Positions 1 through 7,556 of a DNA stretch of 64,000 bases are shown here, in pieces. The notes beneath the pieces are model-generated. The model had not been told where the DNA came from. It was given only the letters and a program-made list of their open reading frames with translations, and did no database searches. The DNA is taken from the NCBI GenBank assembly GCA_902795275.1, contig CADBKQ010000004.1, forward strand, positions 1 to 64,000, given 5' to 3'. The translations under genes were made by a program, and so were the position numbers. This DNA comes from an uncultured Eubacteriales bacterium (GTDB lineage: Bacteria > Bacillota > Clostridia > Christensenellales > Aristaeellaceae). Position 1 is the first letter of the stretch. Each line of letters opens with the position of its first letter.

Positions 1-401
1 CGCGGATCACGAATACTCAGCCTTCACTGCCTCATCACTCAAGGTGATGCTACAGATTATAGACGATCTGAGCGAAGAAATCAAGAGGGTGGAAGCGCAA
101 CTTGTGGAAATGGTGATGAAAAATGAGGATGTGGAACTGCTGATGACGATTCCCGGGGTAGGGATCAATACGGCGACTACAATCGCTGCCTACACGGAAA
201 ACCTGGAAAGATTCGATGGAAACTACAAGCGGTTTGCATCCTATATCGGGATCGTGCCCAGCGTCCACAATTCCAATGAAACAAAGCATCTTGGAAGGAT
301 CACGAAGCACGGTCCTCAGGAATTGCGCACAGCGTTTGTCCAGGCTGCCCTCGGCATGGTTCGACTAACCAAAGTAACTTCTCAATGGCGACTGATCAAG
401 G

Positions 402-411
402 ACTACCATAG
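402..411. repeat. 10-bp direct repeat, left copy (target-site duplication)
   Basis: ACTACCATAG here and at 735-744 flanks the inserted IS fragment. Collapsing the two copies restores the IS110 reading frame, as expected of a target-site duplication. Confidence 0.75.
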
Positions 412-734
412 TGATATCTGCATCAGACAGGGCCTTGTATGCCGGTTTGATCAGGAGAGCACCCAGTGCCATTCTGGAGTCGATCGCTCTCTGGCCTTTC
501 TTGCTTCTGAAGTTATTGGCATACTTCAGATCGAACTCCCGCTCAAGCGGCAATGAACCGAACATTTCCGGCGATTCCAGCATGGAAACCTGTCCTGTAT
601 GCCGTTTGTACATTTTGAGCCCTCCCGTAGGTGCAAGGTTTTTAGCGTGTATCCCTCGTTTTCTTTGCATCTATTATATCATGTATCGGGCTCTGGATGT
701 TGTATTCTCTATGTTTTGGGTGCTTTCAGGAGAC
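412..734 (-). mobile_element. Inserted IS fragment (DUF772-type transposase N-terminus)
   Basis: On the minus strand, from ATG at 613, the sequence reads MYKRHTGQVSMLESPEMFGSLPL, then NFRSKKGQRA, then SRMALGALLIK. This is the N-terminus of IS1182/IS5-like transposases with a DUF772 domain. The coding part is internally deleted (about 15-20 residues missing after GSLPL, judged from the usual family pattern) and stops abruptly at 412. The piece is bounded exactly by two copies of ACTACCATAG. I saw no convincing terminal inverted repeats. It is a decayed fragment that split the IS110 gene. Confidence 0.75.
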
Positions 735-744
735 ACTACCATAG
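735..744. repeat. 10-bp direct repeat, right copy (target-site duplication)
   Basis: Second copy of ACTACCATAG, directly followed by the resumed IS110 coding sequence. Confidence 0.75.
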
Positions 745-921
745 GAAGAAGGATGATAAGGGTTCCGGCCGCGCCATCATTGCCCTGGCCAGAAAGATTT
801 CCCGAATCGTCTTCGTCATGCTTTCAAAGAGGGAAGCTTTCAATCCAGATTTGATGCAAAACATTGATCAAAACTTTCAACAAACAGCCTAAAACTATTG
901 ACTTTTTATAGGAGGATCATC

Positions 922-2055
922 ATGCAAATAACCAGAATTCCGGCACATCGAGAAAACGGAAAAACGAGGATAGCGGTGTACTGCCGCATCAGCACCAAAA
1001 TGGAAGAGCAGGAAGAGAGTCTGGAAACGCAGCAGGCGGCATATACCGATCTCATCAGCCTGCGTTCTGACTGGGAGCTTGTGGGCATCTACTCGGACAG
1101 CCTTTCGGGTTTGAGTGCTGAAAAGCGGCCGGAGTTCATGCAGATGATTAGGGATGCGCAGGAAGGGAAGATCGACCGGATTCTCTGCAAGAGCGTATCC
1201 CGGTTCTCAAGAAATGTAGCCGAGTGTAAGAAGTACACGGATATGCTGCGGCTCAGGAACGTGACGGTGGAGTTCGAGAAAGAACACCTCAGAACAGACG
1301 ATCCGACCAGTTCCTTCATCTTCTCCCTGATGTCCGCCATTGCGGAGAACGAGAGCCGGAGCATTTCCGAGAACATCCGCTGGGGATATCAGGAACGCTT
1401 CAAGCGCGGCGAGTACAACCTCGGCAATAACCGCATCCTCGGTTACGACTGTGTGGACGGGAAGCTGGTGCCGAACAAGGACGCGGACATCATCCGGCTC
1501 ATCTACACGCTGTTCCTGCAGGATAGGAACGTGGATGAGATCATCCGGACGCTGACGGATCTCGGAGTGACGAGCAGGAATGGAAAACCGCTCAGCCGCA
1601 GCACCATCCTGTACATTCTGAATAATGAAACCTACAAGGGCGATAAGCTGCTCCAGAAGCAGCCGCCGAAGAACTTCATCACAAAGAAGCCAGACCCGGA
1701 CGCAAAGTACGAGAGCAACTACCTGGAAAATGACCATGAAGCGATCGTGGAACGGGATGTGTGGGACGCGGCAGCAGCCAAGTTGAAAAAGAATAAGGAA
1801 CTCACAGAAGTGGTTGGTCACAGAGGTGGTCAGCCACATTTTTTATATGGGAAAGTCTTCTGCGGTGAATGCGGAGCCCCGATGACCAGGAGGACAGTTA
1901 ACGGCCCTGGCGGAGGAAAAATAAAGATTTGGGTCTGCCGGGAGAAGCGGAAAGGCTCTGGCTGTTGGTGCCGGAACGTGAAGGAAGAGGAACTGCTGAA
2001 ATATGAAAAGGCGGCAAGGATCGTTATTAAACTCGATGGGGTCGATGCTGAGTAA
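922..2055 (+). CDS. Large serine recombinase
   Basis: Site-specific DNA recombinase of the resolvase/invertase superfamily (377 aa). The N-terminal resolvase domain has the catalytic serine in YCRIST (about residue 24) and the GIYSDSLSG and SRFSRN motifs. The Recombinase domain follows (GYDCVDGKLVPN, then NNETYKGD), then a zinc ribbon with CGECG and later cysteines. The protein ends soon after the ribbon and lacks the long coiled-coil tail of most phage integrases, so it is short for a large serine recombinase. Start: ATG at 922 has AGGAGG at 910-915; the TTG at 898 would overlap that site. It lies just after a broken IS110 and before a terminator, and probably belonged to a clostridial integrative element; the partner att sites were not found. 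Confidence 0.9.
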   Translation: MQITRIPAHRENGKTRIAVYCRISTKMEEQEESLETQQAAYTDLISLRSDWELVGIYSDSLSGLSAEKRPEFMQMIRDAQEGKIDRILCKSVSRFSRNVAECKKYTDMLRLRNVTVEFEKEHLRTDDPTSSFIFSLMSAIAENESRSISENIRWGYQERFKRGEYNLGNNRILGYDCVDGKLVPNKDADIIRLIYTLFLQDRNVDEIIRTLTDLGVTSRNGKPLSRSTILYILNNETYKGDKLLQKQPPKNFITKKPDPDAKYESNYLENDHEAIVERDVWDAAAAKLKKNKELTEVVGHRGGQPHFLYGKVFCGECGAPMTRRTVNGPGGGKIKIWVCREKRKGSGCWCRNVKEEELLKYEKAARIVIKLDGVDAE

Positions 2056-2057
2056 TT

Positions 2058-2091
2058 GCCCACCTGCTTTGCTTTCAGGGTGGGCTTTTTT
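2058..2091 (+). terminator. Rho-independent terminator after the recombinase
   Basis: GCCCACC and GGTGGGC form a stem around a 14-nt loop, followed directly by six T. Confidence 0.85.
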
Positions 2092-2123
2092 GTCGTTTGT
2101 AGCGGCAATCACATGAAATGAAC

Positions 2124-2140
2124 TGACGCTAATAACAACA
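2124..2140. promoter_or_regulatory. 17-bp direct repeat, upstream copy (possible operator)
   Basis: TGACGCTAATAACAACA matches the downstream copy at 2254-2270 in 14 of 17 positions. The two copies flank the promoter of the HTH-dehydrogenase gene, so they are candidate binding sites for its own HTH domain (inference). Confidence 0.45.
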
Positions 2141-2199
2141 AAAATTGAAGTTAATGGCTCTTATTCAAAAAGATTTCACACAAAATCGCAACAAAACTA

Positions 2200-2228
2200 T
2201 TGATTCTTGGTGCTGTAATTGCTACAAT
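2200..2228 (+). promoter_or_regulatory. SigmaA promoter of the HTH-dehydrogenase operon
   Basis: TTGATT (2200-2205), 17-bp spacer, TACAAT (2223-2228), about 50 bp before the start codon. Confidence 0.7.
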
Positions 2229-2253
2229 AAGCATGTTCCGCATTTTGTTGGAT

Positions 2254-2270
2254 TGACGCTATCAGCAACA
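2254..2270. promoter_or_regulatory. 17-bp direct repeat, downstream copy (possible operator)
   Basis: TGACGCTATCAGCAACA lies in the 5' untranslated region and runs into the AGGAGG ribosome site at 2270-2275, a place where a bound repressor would block the operon. Confidence 0.45.
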
Positions 2271-2280
2271 GGAGGCAGTA

Positions 2281-3774
2281 ATGAAGCATCTATCACTCAA
2301 ACTACTATCTGAAATCGTGGTCAGCAGGAGAAAGACTCTCAAACTATCTCAGACTGCTCTTTCGGAGAAAGCAAATATAAACCGTTCTATTCTGTCACGT
2401 CTTGAGTCGGGAGATTATAGCCCCTCCGTGGATCAGCTTCTCTCGCTATCGGCTGCACTGGGTTTTCAGCCGACTGATGTCATTGTGGATGATGTAGCAG
2501 AGTCAGTTGCTGTTGGGAGAAAAAAGATTGCAGTTGCCGGTACAGGCTATGTCGGTCTTTCCCTTGCCGTTCTGCTGGCCCAGCACCACAATGCGACTGC
2601 TGTGGATATCATCCCCGAAAAGGTTGAGAAGATCAACAAGTGGAAGAGTCCAATCCAGGATGAGTACATAGAGAAATACATGGCTGAACATGAAGAGAGG
2701 AATTTAAGCCTCCATGCAACCACAGATGCCATTTCTGCTTATGCAGATGCAGATTATATCATTGTGTCTGCTCCGACCAACTATGATCCTAAGACAAATT
2801 TCTTCGATTGTTCTGCTGTGGAAAGCGTCCTGAGCCTTATCAAAGAGGCTACGATGGATCGGACAGATAAGCCGACCGTCGTCATCAAGTCCACGATTCC
2901 GGTTGGATACACAGTCCATATCCGTGAGAAGATGGGCATGGATAACATCATCTTCAGCCCGGAGTTTTTAAGGGAGAGCAAGGCGCTCTACGATAACCTG
3001 TATCCTAGCCGGATCATTGTGGGAAGCGATGAAGCTAATATGCCTGCCGCACAGACCTTTGCCGCGATGCTTCAGCAGGGTGCTATAAAAACCAATATCC
3101 CTGTACTTTTCATGGAGACCACGGAGGCAGAGGCCACAAAGCTGTTCGTGAACACTTATCTCGCTCTGCGAGTTTCTTATTTCAACGAACTGGATACCTA
3201 TGCCGAGGTCAAGCATCTGAAGACCGCGCCGATCATCAAGGGCGTATGCCTTGACCCCCGCGTGGGTGACTATTACAACAATCCCTCCTTCGGATACGGC
3301 GGGTATTGCTTGCCGAAGGACACGAAACAGCTTCTGGCTAACTACCAGGATGTGCCGGAAAACCTGATTCAGGCTATCGTGGAGAGCAACAGGACCCGAA
3401 AGGATTTCATTGCTGACCGTGTGCTGGAGATCGCCGGGACCTACGGCAACAGTGAAGCCTACTCGGCAGCGAAGGAGACGCAGCAGAAAGAAGTTGTGGT
3501 CGGTGTTTATCGCTTGACCATGAAATCCAATAGCGATAACTTCCGTCAATCCTCCATTCAGGGCGTCATGAAGCGGATCAAAGCCAAAGGTGCAACCGTT
3601 GTTATCTATGAGCCGACGCTGGAAGATGGAACAACCTTCTTTGGTTCTGTCGTGGTCAACGATCTGAAGAAATTCAAGAAAATGTGCGGATGTATTATTG
3701 CCAACCGATATGACAGCGCCCTTGATGACGTGGAAGAGAAGGTCTACACCCGCGACCTGTTCAGGAGGGATTAA
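2281..3774 (+). CDS. HTH (XRE)-nucleotide-sugar dehydrogenase fusion
   Basis: A 497-aa fusion. Residues 1-70 are an XRE-type helix-turn-helix ([23 protein letters not shown]). From about residue 81 it is a UDP-glucose/GDP-mannose dehydrogenase: the NAD-binding GTGYVG (87-92), FSPEFLRES (225-233), and the catalytic-cysteine loop [11 protein letters not shown] (Cys343), then a C-terminal UDP-binding domain. The likely reaction is the two-step NAD-dependent oxidation of a UDP-hexose to a UDP-uronate. All expected catalytic landmarks are present, so both domains may work. ATG at 2281 has AGGAGG 5 nt upstream. It leads an operon with the kinase and nucleotidyltransferase; the AGGAGG for the kinase lies inside its last codons. 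The architecture suggests an enzyme that also senses nucleotide or sugar state and controls its own promoter (inference). Confidence 0.9.
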   Translation: MKHLSLKLLSEIVVSRRKTLKLSQTALSEKANINRSILSRLESGDYSPSVDQLLSLSAALGFQPTDVIVDDVAESVAVGRKKIAVAGTGYVGLSLAVLLAQHHNATAVDIIPEKVEKINKWKSPIQDEYIEKYMAEHEERNLSLHATTDAISAYADADYIIVSAPTNYDPKTNFFDCSAVESVLSLIKEATMDRTDKPTVVIKSTIPVGYTVHIREKMGMDNIIFSPEFLRESKALYDNLYPSRIIVGSDEANMPAAQTFAAMLQQGAIKTNIPVLFMETTEAEATKLFVNTYLALRVSYFNELDTYAEVKHLKTAPIIKGVCLDPRVGDYYNNPSFGYGGYCLPKDTKQLLANYQDVPENLIQAIVESNRTRKDFIADRVLEIAGTYGNSEAYSAAKETQQKEVVVGVYRLTMKSNSDNFRQSSIQGVMKRIKAKGATVVIYEPTLEDGTTFFGSVVVNDLKKFKKMCGCIIANRYDSALDDVEEKVYTRDLFRRD

Positions 3775-3779
3775 AAACC

Positions 3780-4952
3780 GTGCGTTGTGAAGAAGTATTT
3801 CATGATACATATAACCGCGACCCGGACGGACTCGCATTTTGTCCATACAGGATCAGTCCTCTTGGTGCGCACATTGATCATCAATACGGGAAGATAAATG
3901 GGCTGGCGCTGGACAAGGGTATCCATATTGCGTACAGCCCAAAGCACAATGGAGTGGTGGAGCTGAAGAGCCTGAACTTCCCCAAGCGGGCACAGTTCCA
4001 TGTGGCCAGTATTCCAGATGAGAAGGTAGGCGACTGGGCTGATCATATGCGCGGAGCGGCCAAGATGCTGGCTGAAAAATACCCTCTGCGGATGGGGCTC
4101 TCTGCCGTTATCGAAGGAACACTTCCTGTGGGAGGGCTCAGCTCTTCCGCTGCAGTTATTATTGCCTTCCTGTCAGCACTGGCGAAAGTAAATAACATCA
4201 CTTTAGGCGATTGGGAAATAATCATGATGGCGAAGGCTGCCGAGAACAAGTATGTCGGCGTCAACTGCGGTAAGCTGGATCAGTCCTGTGAGGTTTTGAG
4301 TCGGAAGGATCACCTGCTTTACATGGATTGCAAGGATGACAGCTATGAGCTGATTCCTCTGAATCCTGCTATGAAGCCTTTTAAGATCGCTGTGCTGTTC
4401 AGCGGATTGGAGCGGAGCCTGGCAACGTCCGCCTATAATCTGCGTCAGGATGAGTGCAAGGCTGCGGCCTACAGTCTGCTGGCCTATGCCGGGATGGACT
4501 ATGGTAAGTTCATCGATACCCGGCTCCGTGATGTTCCCGCAGATGTGTTTGAGATGTACAAGGACCGTCTTCCTGAAAACTTCCGCAAGCGCGCCACGCA
4601 TTACTTTTCCGAAATAGCCAGAGCCGAGGCTGGAGCGGAAGCGTGGAGAAAGGGCGATCTTGACGAGTATGGTAAATTGGTCTTCGCCAGTGGCAAGAGC
4701 AGTGTGGAGAACTATGAGTGCGGTTGCCCGGAACTGATCACCATGTACAACATCATGACCGAGACGGAAGGCATCTATGGAGGACGTTTCTCAGGGGCGG
4801 GTTTCAAAGGATGCTGCATGGCACTGATTGACCCGGACAAGGCCGAAGAAATCGAAAGGACCGTGACAGACAGGTATCTGAAGATGTACCCAGAACTGAC
4901 TGGAAAGTACAGCTTCCATCTGTGTGACAGCGCGGACGGTGTAAAGCTATGA
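3780..4952 (+). CDS. GHMP kinase, galacturonokinase-like
   Basis: Sugar 1-kinase of the galactokinase (GHMP) family, 390 aa. It has the substrate motif PYRISPLGAHIDHQYG (residues 22-37), the ATP-binding PVGGLSSSAA (116-125), NCGKLDQS with the likely catalytic Asp167, and FSGAGFKGC near the end. Bacterial galactokinases carry GEHTDYN in the first motif; GAHIDHQ is what I recall for plant galacturonokinase, so a uronic acid is the more likely substrate (family knowledge plus inference). GTG at 3780 follows AGGAGG at 3764-3769. It lies 5 nt after the dehydrogenase fusion and overlaps the next gene by 4 nt, so the three were co-translated. Product: probably galacturonate- or glucuronate-1-phosphate. 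Plain galactokinase is the alternative. Confidence 0.7.
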   Translation: MRCEEVFHDTYNRDPDGLAFCPYRISPLGAHIDHQYGKINGLALDKGIHIAYSPKHNGVVELKSLNFPKRAQFHVASIPDEKVGDWADHMRGAAKMLAEKYPLRMGLSAVIEGTLPVGGLSSSAAVIIAFLSALAKVNNITLGDWEIIMMAKAAENKYVGVNCGKLDQSCEVLSRKDHLLYMDCKDDSYELIPLNPAMKPFKIAVLFSGLERSLATSAYNLRQDECKAAAYSLLAYAGMDYGKFIDTRLRDVPADVFEMYKDRLPENFRKRATHYFSEIARAEAGAEAWRKGDLDEYGKLVFASGKSSVENYECGCPELITMYNIMTETEGIYGGRFSGAGFKGCCMALIDPDKAEEIERTVTDRYLKMYPELTGKYSFHLCDSADGVKL

Positions 4953-5164
4953 AATGCATTCTGCTGGCGGCAGGGTACGCGACAAGGCTTTATCCTTTGA
5001 CGGAGAACTTTCCAAAGCCCCTGCTGAAGGTTGGAGAGAAGACCATCCTTGACTGGTTAATGGATGATGTCAAGGAACTGGTTGACGAGTTTATTGTCAT
5101 CAGTAACCATAAGTTTGCCGGTCATTTTCAGGCATGGCTCCATCGACGGCATCATAGAAAATGA
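4949..5164 (+). pseudogene. Sugar-phosphate nucleotidyltransferase, truncated
   Basis: The start is intact (ATG overlapping the kinase stop as ATGA) and reads the N-terminus of a NTP_transferase Rossmann domain: ILLAAGYATRLYPLT, then FPKPLLKVGEKTILDWL, then VISNHKFAGHF. Homology ends near position 5130; the last codons are read out of frame through serine-recombinase DNA. Only about 60 of the usual 230 or more residues remain, so it cannot be active. Intact, it would have loaded the kinase product onto UTP or CTP. The truncation marks the left boundary of an inserted recombinase block. Confidence 0.85.
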
Positions 5165-6194
5165 GCGTCACTGCGGTGATGTCCGAGCCCGGAAAACCTA
5201 CACACCTGATTTCAAGACTCACAAATCGGAGAAGAACCGGCAGAACCGGAAGCAGTACATACAACGGAATCATCACGAGCCGATTGTGGACCGGGATGTC
5301 TATAATGCCGCGAATTTACTCAAGTCTTCACATCAGTATGCAGCGAAGTGCCGCCCGCTTCCTACGCTGAGCGTTATCGACGGAGGAATCCTCTCTGGCT
5401 ATGTTCCGGTCGATAAGAATTGGACCGGTTTTTCTCCGGAGGAGTACTAGGCGGCATGTGAGAGTGTGGGAACAGAGGAACCGAAACCGGCTGTGGAAGG
5501 CAAGCGCCTTTTCATGGGTGGCTATGAGGTTGTCCGGGCTGATTATTTCCCCTCCCATGAGCGGCCTGCTATGACCATCACCAACGGCAAGATTCGCTTT
5601 AATACTGCCTGTCTGAAGAAATTCGAGGACGTGGAATATGTGGAGCTTCTGTTGAACACAGTGAAGAATTGCATCGCGATCCGTCCGTGCGATAAGGATA
5701 ACCCCAACGCCATCCACTGGGGACGGCTGCGTGAAGACCACTGGGTCGTCAGCACACTCAGCTGCCGGGGCCTTGCCAGAACTCTTTTTGACATGATGAG
5801 CTGGGAGGATGAAGGGCAGTATCGCTTCAGCGGCGAATTCAAGGTTCAGGGGGAGAATAAACTTCTTCTTTTCGAACTGGGTGAGCCGGTGATCACAAAA
5901 ACTGTAGAGCAGATCGTTGTGCCGAAACAGCCCGACGAGGCTGGGGAAGATACAGAGCAAGAACAGCAGGAGGAAATTGTCATCCGGGAAAAGGTGAGGG
6001 TCAACCCGCCGTCCTGGGCGACTTCATTTGGCGTGCCAGTCTCTTACCTTGAGCAGCAGCACTATGCGGGAGACTGGGATGTCCTGCGCCCGGCAAAGGA
6101 ACTTGAGGATATGAATATTATCACGACGGACAGACTTGCCGCTTTGATGAAGGAAGCCGAAACAATCATGGAAGGATGGACCAAAACAGCATGA
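5133..6194 (+). pseudogene. Serine recombinase C-terminal half with in-frame amber stop
   Basis: From 5133 the frame reads the DNA-binding Recombinase region of a second serine recombinase (GIIENERHCGDV, ARKTYTPDFKTHKS, NHHEPIVDRDVYNAA, YVPVDKNWTGFSPEEY). A TAG at 5448-5450 interrupts it, and the same frame continues (AACESVGTEEPKP, then GYEVVRADYF, TITNGKIRFNTACLKKFEDVEYVELL) to a stop at 6194. GAG-to-TAG is the simplest explanation. The downstream piece could start at GTG 5466 and give a 242-aa protein. The N-terminal catalytic domain is missing, so the recombinase is dead. The tail domain TI.NG.I.FNTAC...F is repeated in the next two genes. Confidence 0.8.
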
Positions 6195-6844
6195 ATGAGG
6201 AGCAGATTGTAATTTCCGAGAAAGAGGAGCGCCGACAGGAGATAGAGCGAATCATCAATCCTGATAACTGCCAGGTTATACGTAAGGAGCTCTTTGCCAG
6301 CCTGCGAGATCCGGCTGTTACGATCCGGAATGGCAACATCACTTTCAACACAGCCTGCATCAACGATTTTGATGGTGTGGTCTATGTCAAGCTGCTCTAC
6401 GATAAGGATCTAAGGTTCCTTTCCGTTACGGAATGCGATGAGAACGACAAACATGCCCTGCGCTGGTGCGTGGCAAGAACGGATAAGCGAAAGAGCAGAA
6501 GAATGCGCTGTCCAGAATTTACAGGCCCACTCTATGAGCAGCTGGGCTGGAGTAGCAAATGCCGGTATAAGGTGCTTGGATATAAAATCGAGTTCAGAGG
6601 AAAGACTTACTTTGTCTTCGATCTCAATGTGCCTCAGGTCTTTAACGAGAAACCGAAGAAGGGTGAGGAGCAGCTGGACGAGAACGGCGAGGTTGTAGAG
6701 GTCGATACCAGGACGGGATTCTATCCCGATGATATCGCTAATACCTTCGGTGTGCCGATGGCGCAGTACAAGAAGGAGACGGAGATCACTGACATGGATG
6801 GTTATGTGGAGATCGCCGGTTTCACGGGAGTGAAGAAGGAGTGA
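6176..6844 (+). CDS. Recombinase-tail paralogue 1 (element accessory protein)
   Basis: A 222-aa protein with the same domain as the recombinase tail just upstream: AVTIRNGNITFNTACINDFDGVVYVKLLYD, then a conserved cysteine, then LYEQLGWSSKCRYKVLGYKI, and a C-terminal stretch (DDIANTFGVPMAQYKKE) matching NPPSWATSFGVPVSYLEQ in the neighbour. No catalytic motif is visible and no function is known to me; a DNA-binding or recombination-directionality role is guessed from its position only. ATG at 6176 overlaps the preceding frame by 19 nt, which fits translational coupling. Confidence 0.7.
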   Translation: MDQNSMNEEQIVISEKEERRQEIERIINPDNCQVIRKELFASLRDPAVTIRNGNITFNTACINDFDGVVYVKLLYDKDLRFLSVTECDENDKHALRWCVARTDKRKSRRMRCPEFTGPLYEQLGWSSKCRYKVLGYKIEFRGKTYFVFDLNVPQVFNEKPKKGEEQLDENGEVVEVDTRTGFYPDDIANTFGVPMAQYKKETEITDMDGYVEIAGFTGVKKE

Positions 6845-6872
6845 AGTACGTCCATTTGATGGAGGGAGCACA

Positions 6873-7280
6873 TTGGAAGAGTATGTAATCTGGGATAGCG
6901 CGTCTCCGGGCATATCTTTCAACATCGTTACTGGCAGGATCACTATATTCAAAACGACTCTGGTGGCTTTGGGATATCCAGAGTTCTTCCGGTTTCGGTT
7001 CAGTCCGGAGGATATGTTTTTCGGGATAGAGCCTTGTGGTATTGATGATGGAGGAGCGCATAGGCTGCCGGAGGAAATCACGCGGGAGCACTACGACATA
7101 AAAAGCAAGGGCCTCGTGCGTTTTGTGTATAAGACCTGCGGCTGGCAGAAGAAGCTGACCTACCGGGTGCCGGGGGAAAAGTATGCCCCAGACAGCCACC
7201 TGGTTTATTTTGATATGCGACAGGCGTATGAAATACACCAGGGCCGAATGAAAGAGGCGGAGCATATAACCGGCACGTAG
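6873..7280 (+). CDS. Recombinase-tail paralogue 2 (element accessory protein)
   Basis: A 135-aa protein with a diverged copy of the domain in the two genes upstream: FNIVTGRITIFKTTLVALGYPEFFRFRF, a conserved IEPC, then VYKTCGWQKKLTYRVPGEKY. It lacks the C-terminal FGVP segment. The start is TTG at 6873, chosen because GGAGGG lies at 6861-6866. It is the last gene of the element block and sits just before a long hairpin and a phased repeat array, which makes DNA binding a reasonable but unproven idea. Confidence 0.65.
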   Translation: MEEYVIWDSASPGISFNIVTGRITIFKTTLVALGYPEFFRFRFSPEDMFFGIEPCGIDDGGAHRLPEEITREHYDIKSKGLVRFVYKTCGWQKKLTYRVPGEKYAPDSHLVYFDMRQAYEIHQGRMKEAEHITGT

Positions 7281-7325
7281 GATTTCGGCTTTAAATGAGG
7301 CCGGGGTAAACTGAATATCGAACTG

Positions 7326-7397
7326 AAGCAGCCCACTGGGTTTGTTTCCAACTTACGAGGAAGATCGTAACGTGGAAGCTTACCTGGTGGGCTGCTT
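7326..7397. other. Long imperfect hairpin at the element edge
   Basis: AAGCAGCCCAC (7326-7336) pairs perfectly with GTGGGCTGCTT (7387-7397). Inside it, the segment ending TTACGA (about 7344-7358) pairs imperfectly (about 12 of 15) with TCGTAACGTGGAAGC. It is followed by TTTTG, so it may end the accessory operon, but its size and bulges also suit an element end or a folded single-stranded site. Confidence 0.6.
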
Positions 7398-7410
7398 TTG
7401 CTATTTGCGC

Positions 7411-7556
7411 TTTTAGTCCAACCGTCGAACGGATAACCGGGGTTTTAGCCCAACCGCCGAAGTCTGTCAGCCCTTTTAGCCCAACCGTCAAAGACTCCCA
7501 TCAGATTTATCCCATCCGTCGAAACAATATCTGGTAGTTATCCCATCCGTCAAAAT
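7411..7556 (+). repeat. Five-unit direct repeat array with 31-32 bp period
   Basis: The core CC(A/T)(A)CCG(T/C)C recurs at 7418, 7450, 7481, 7512 and 7543. The fuller unit resembles TTTTAGCCCAACCGTCGAA in units 1-3 and TTATCCCATCCGTCGAA in units 4-5, with about 12 nt of unrelated sequence between units. The 31-bp step equals three helical turns, so all cores face one side of the DNA. It ends exactly where the truncated wbpB begins. Confidence 0.8.

Larger units (their letters stand above)
2..892 (+). pseudogene. IS110-family transposase, C-terminal part, interrupted
   Basis: The frame is open from the left edge and reads the C-terminal Transposase_20 domain of IS110 transposases: IPGVGINTATTIAAYT, then FASYIGIVPS, then GRITKHGPQELR, up to QWRLIKDYH near position 409. 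The last part of the same protein (HRKKDDKGSGRAII, then ARKISRIVFVML) resumes at 745 and stops at the TAA at 890-892. Positions 412-734 between them are foreign. Removing that insert and one copy of the flanking 10-bp repeat restores one continuous frame (KDYH-RKKDDKG). The N-terminal RuvC-like domain would lie outside the window. Known of the family: these enzymes are guided by a noncoding RNA made from the element's end; that end is not visible here. The copy is dead. Confidence 0.85.

Noticed and set aside
2281..2490. Separate HTH regulator gene before the dehydrogenase
   Set aside because: There is no stop or second ribosome site between the HTH and the dehydrogenase domain; the frame is continuous.
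5448..5450. Programmed recoding (pyrrolysine or readthrough) at TAG
   Set aside because: No pyl genes or downstream structure recognised, and the same gene already lacks its catalytic N-terminus, so a nonsense mutation is simpler.
7411..7556. CRISPR array
   Set aside because: Only five short degenerate repeats with about 12-nt gaps, and no cas genes; spacers would be far too short.
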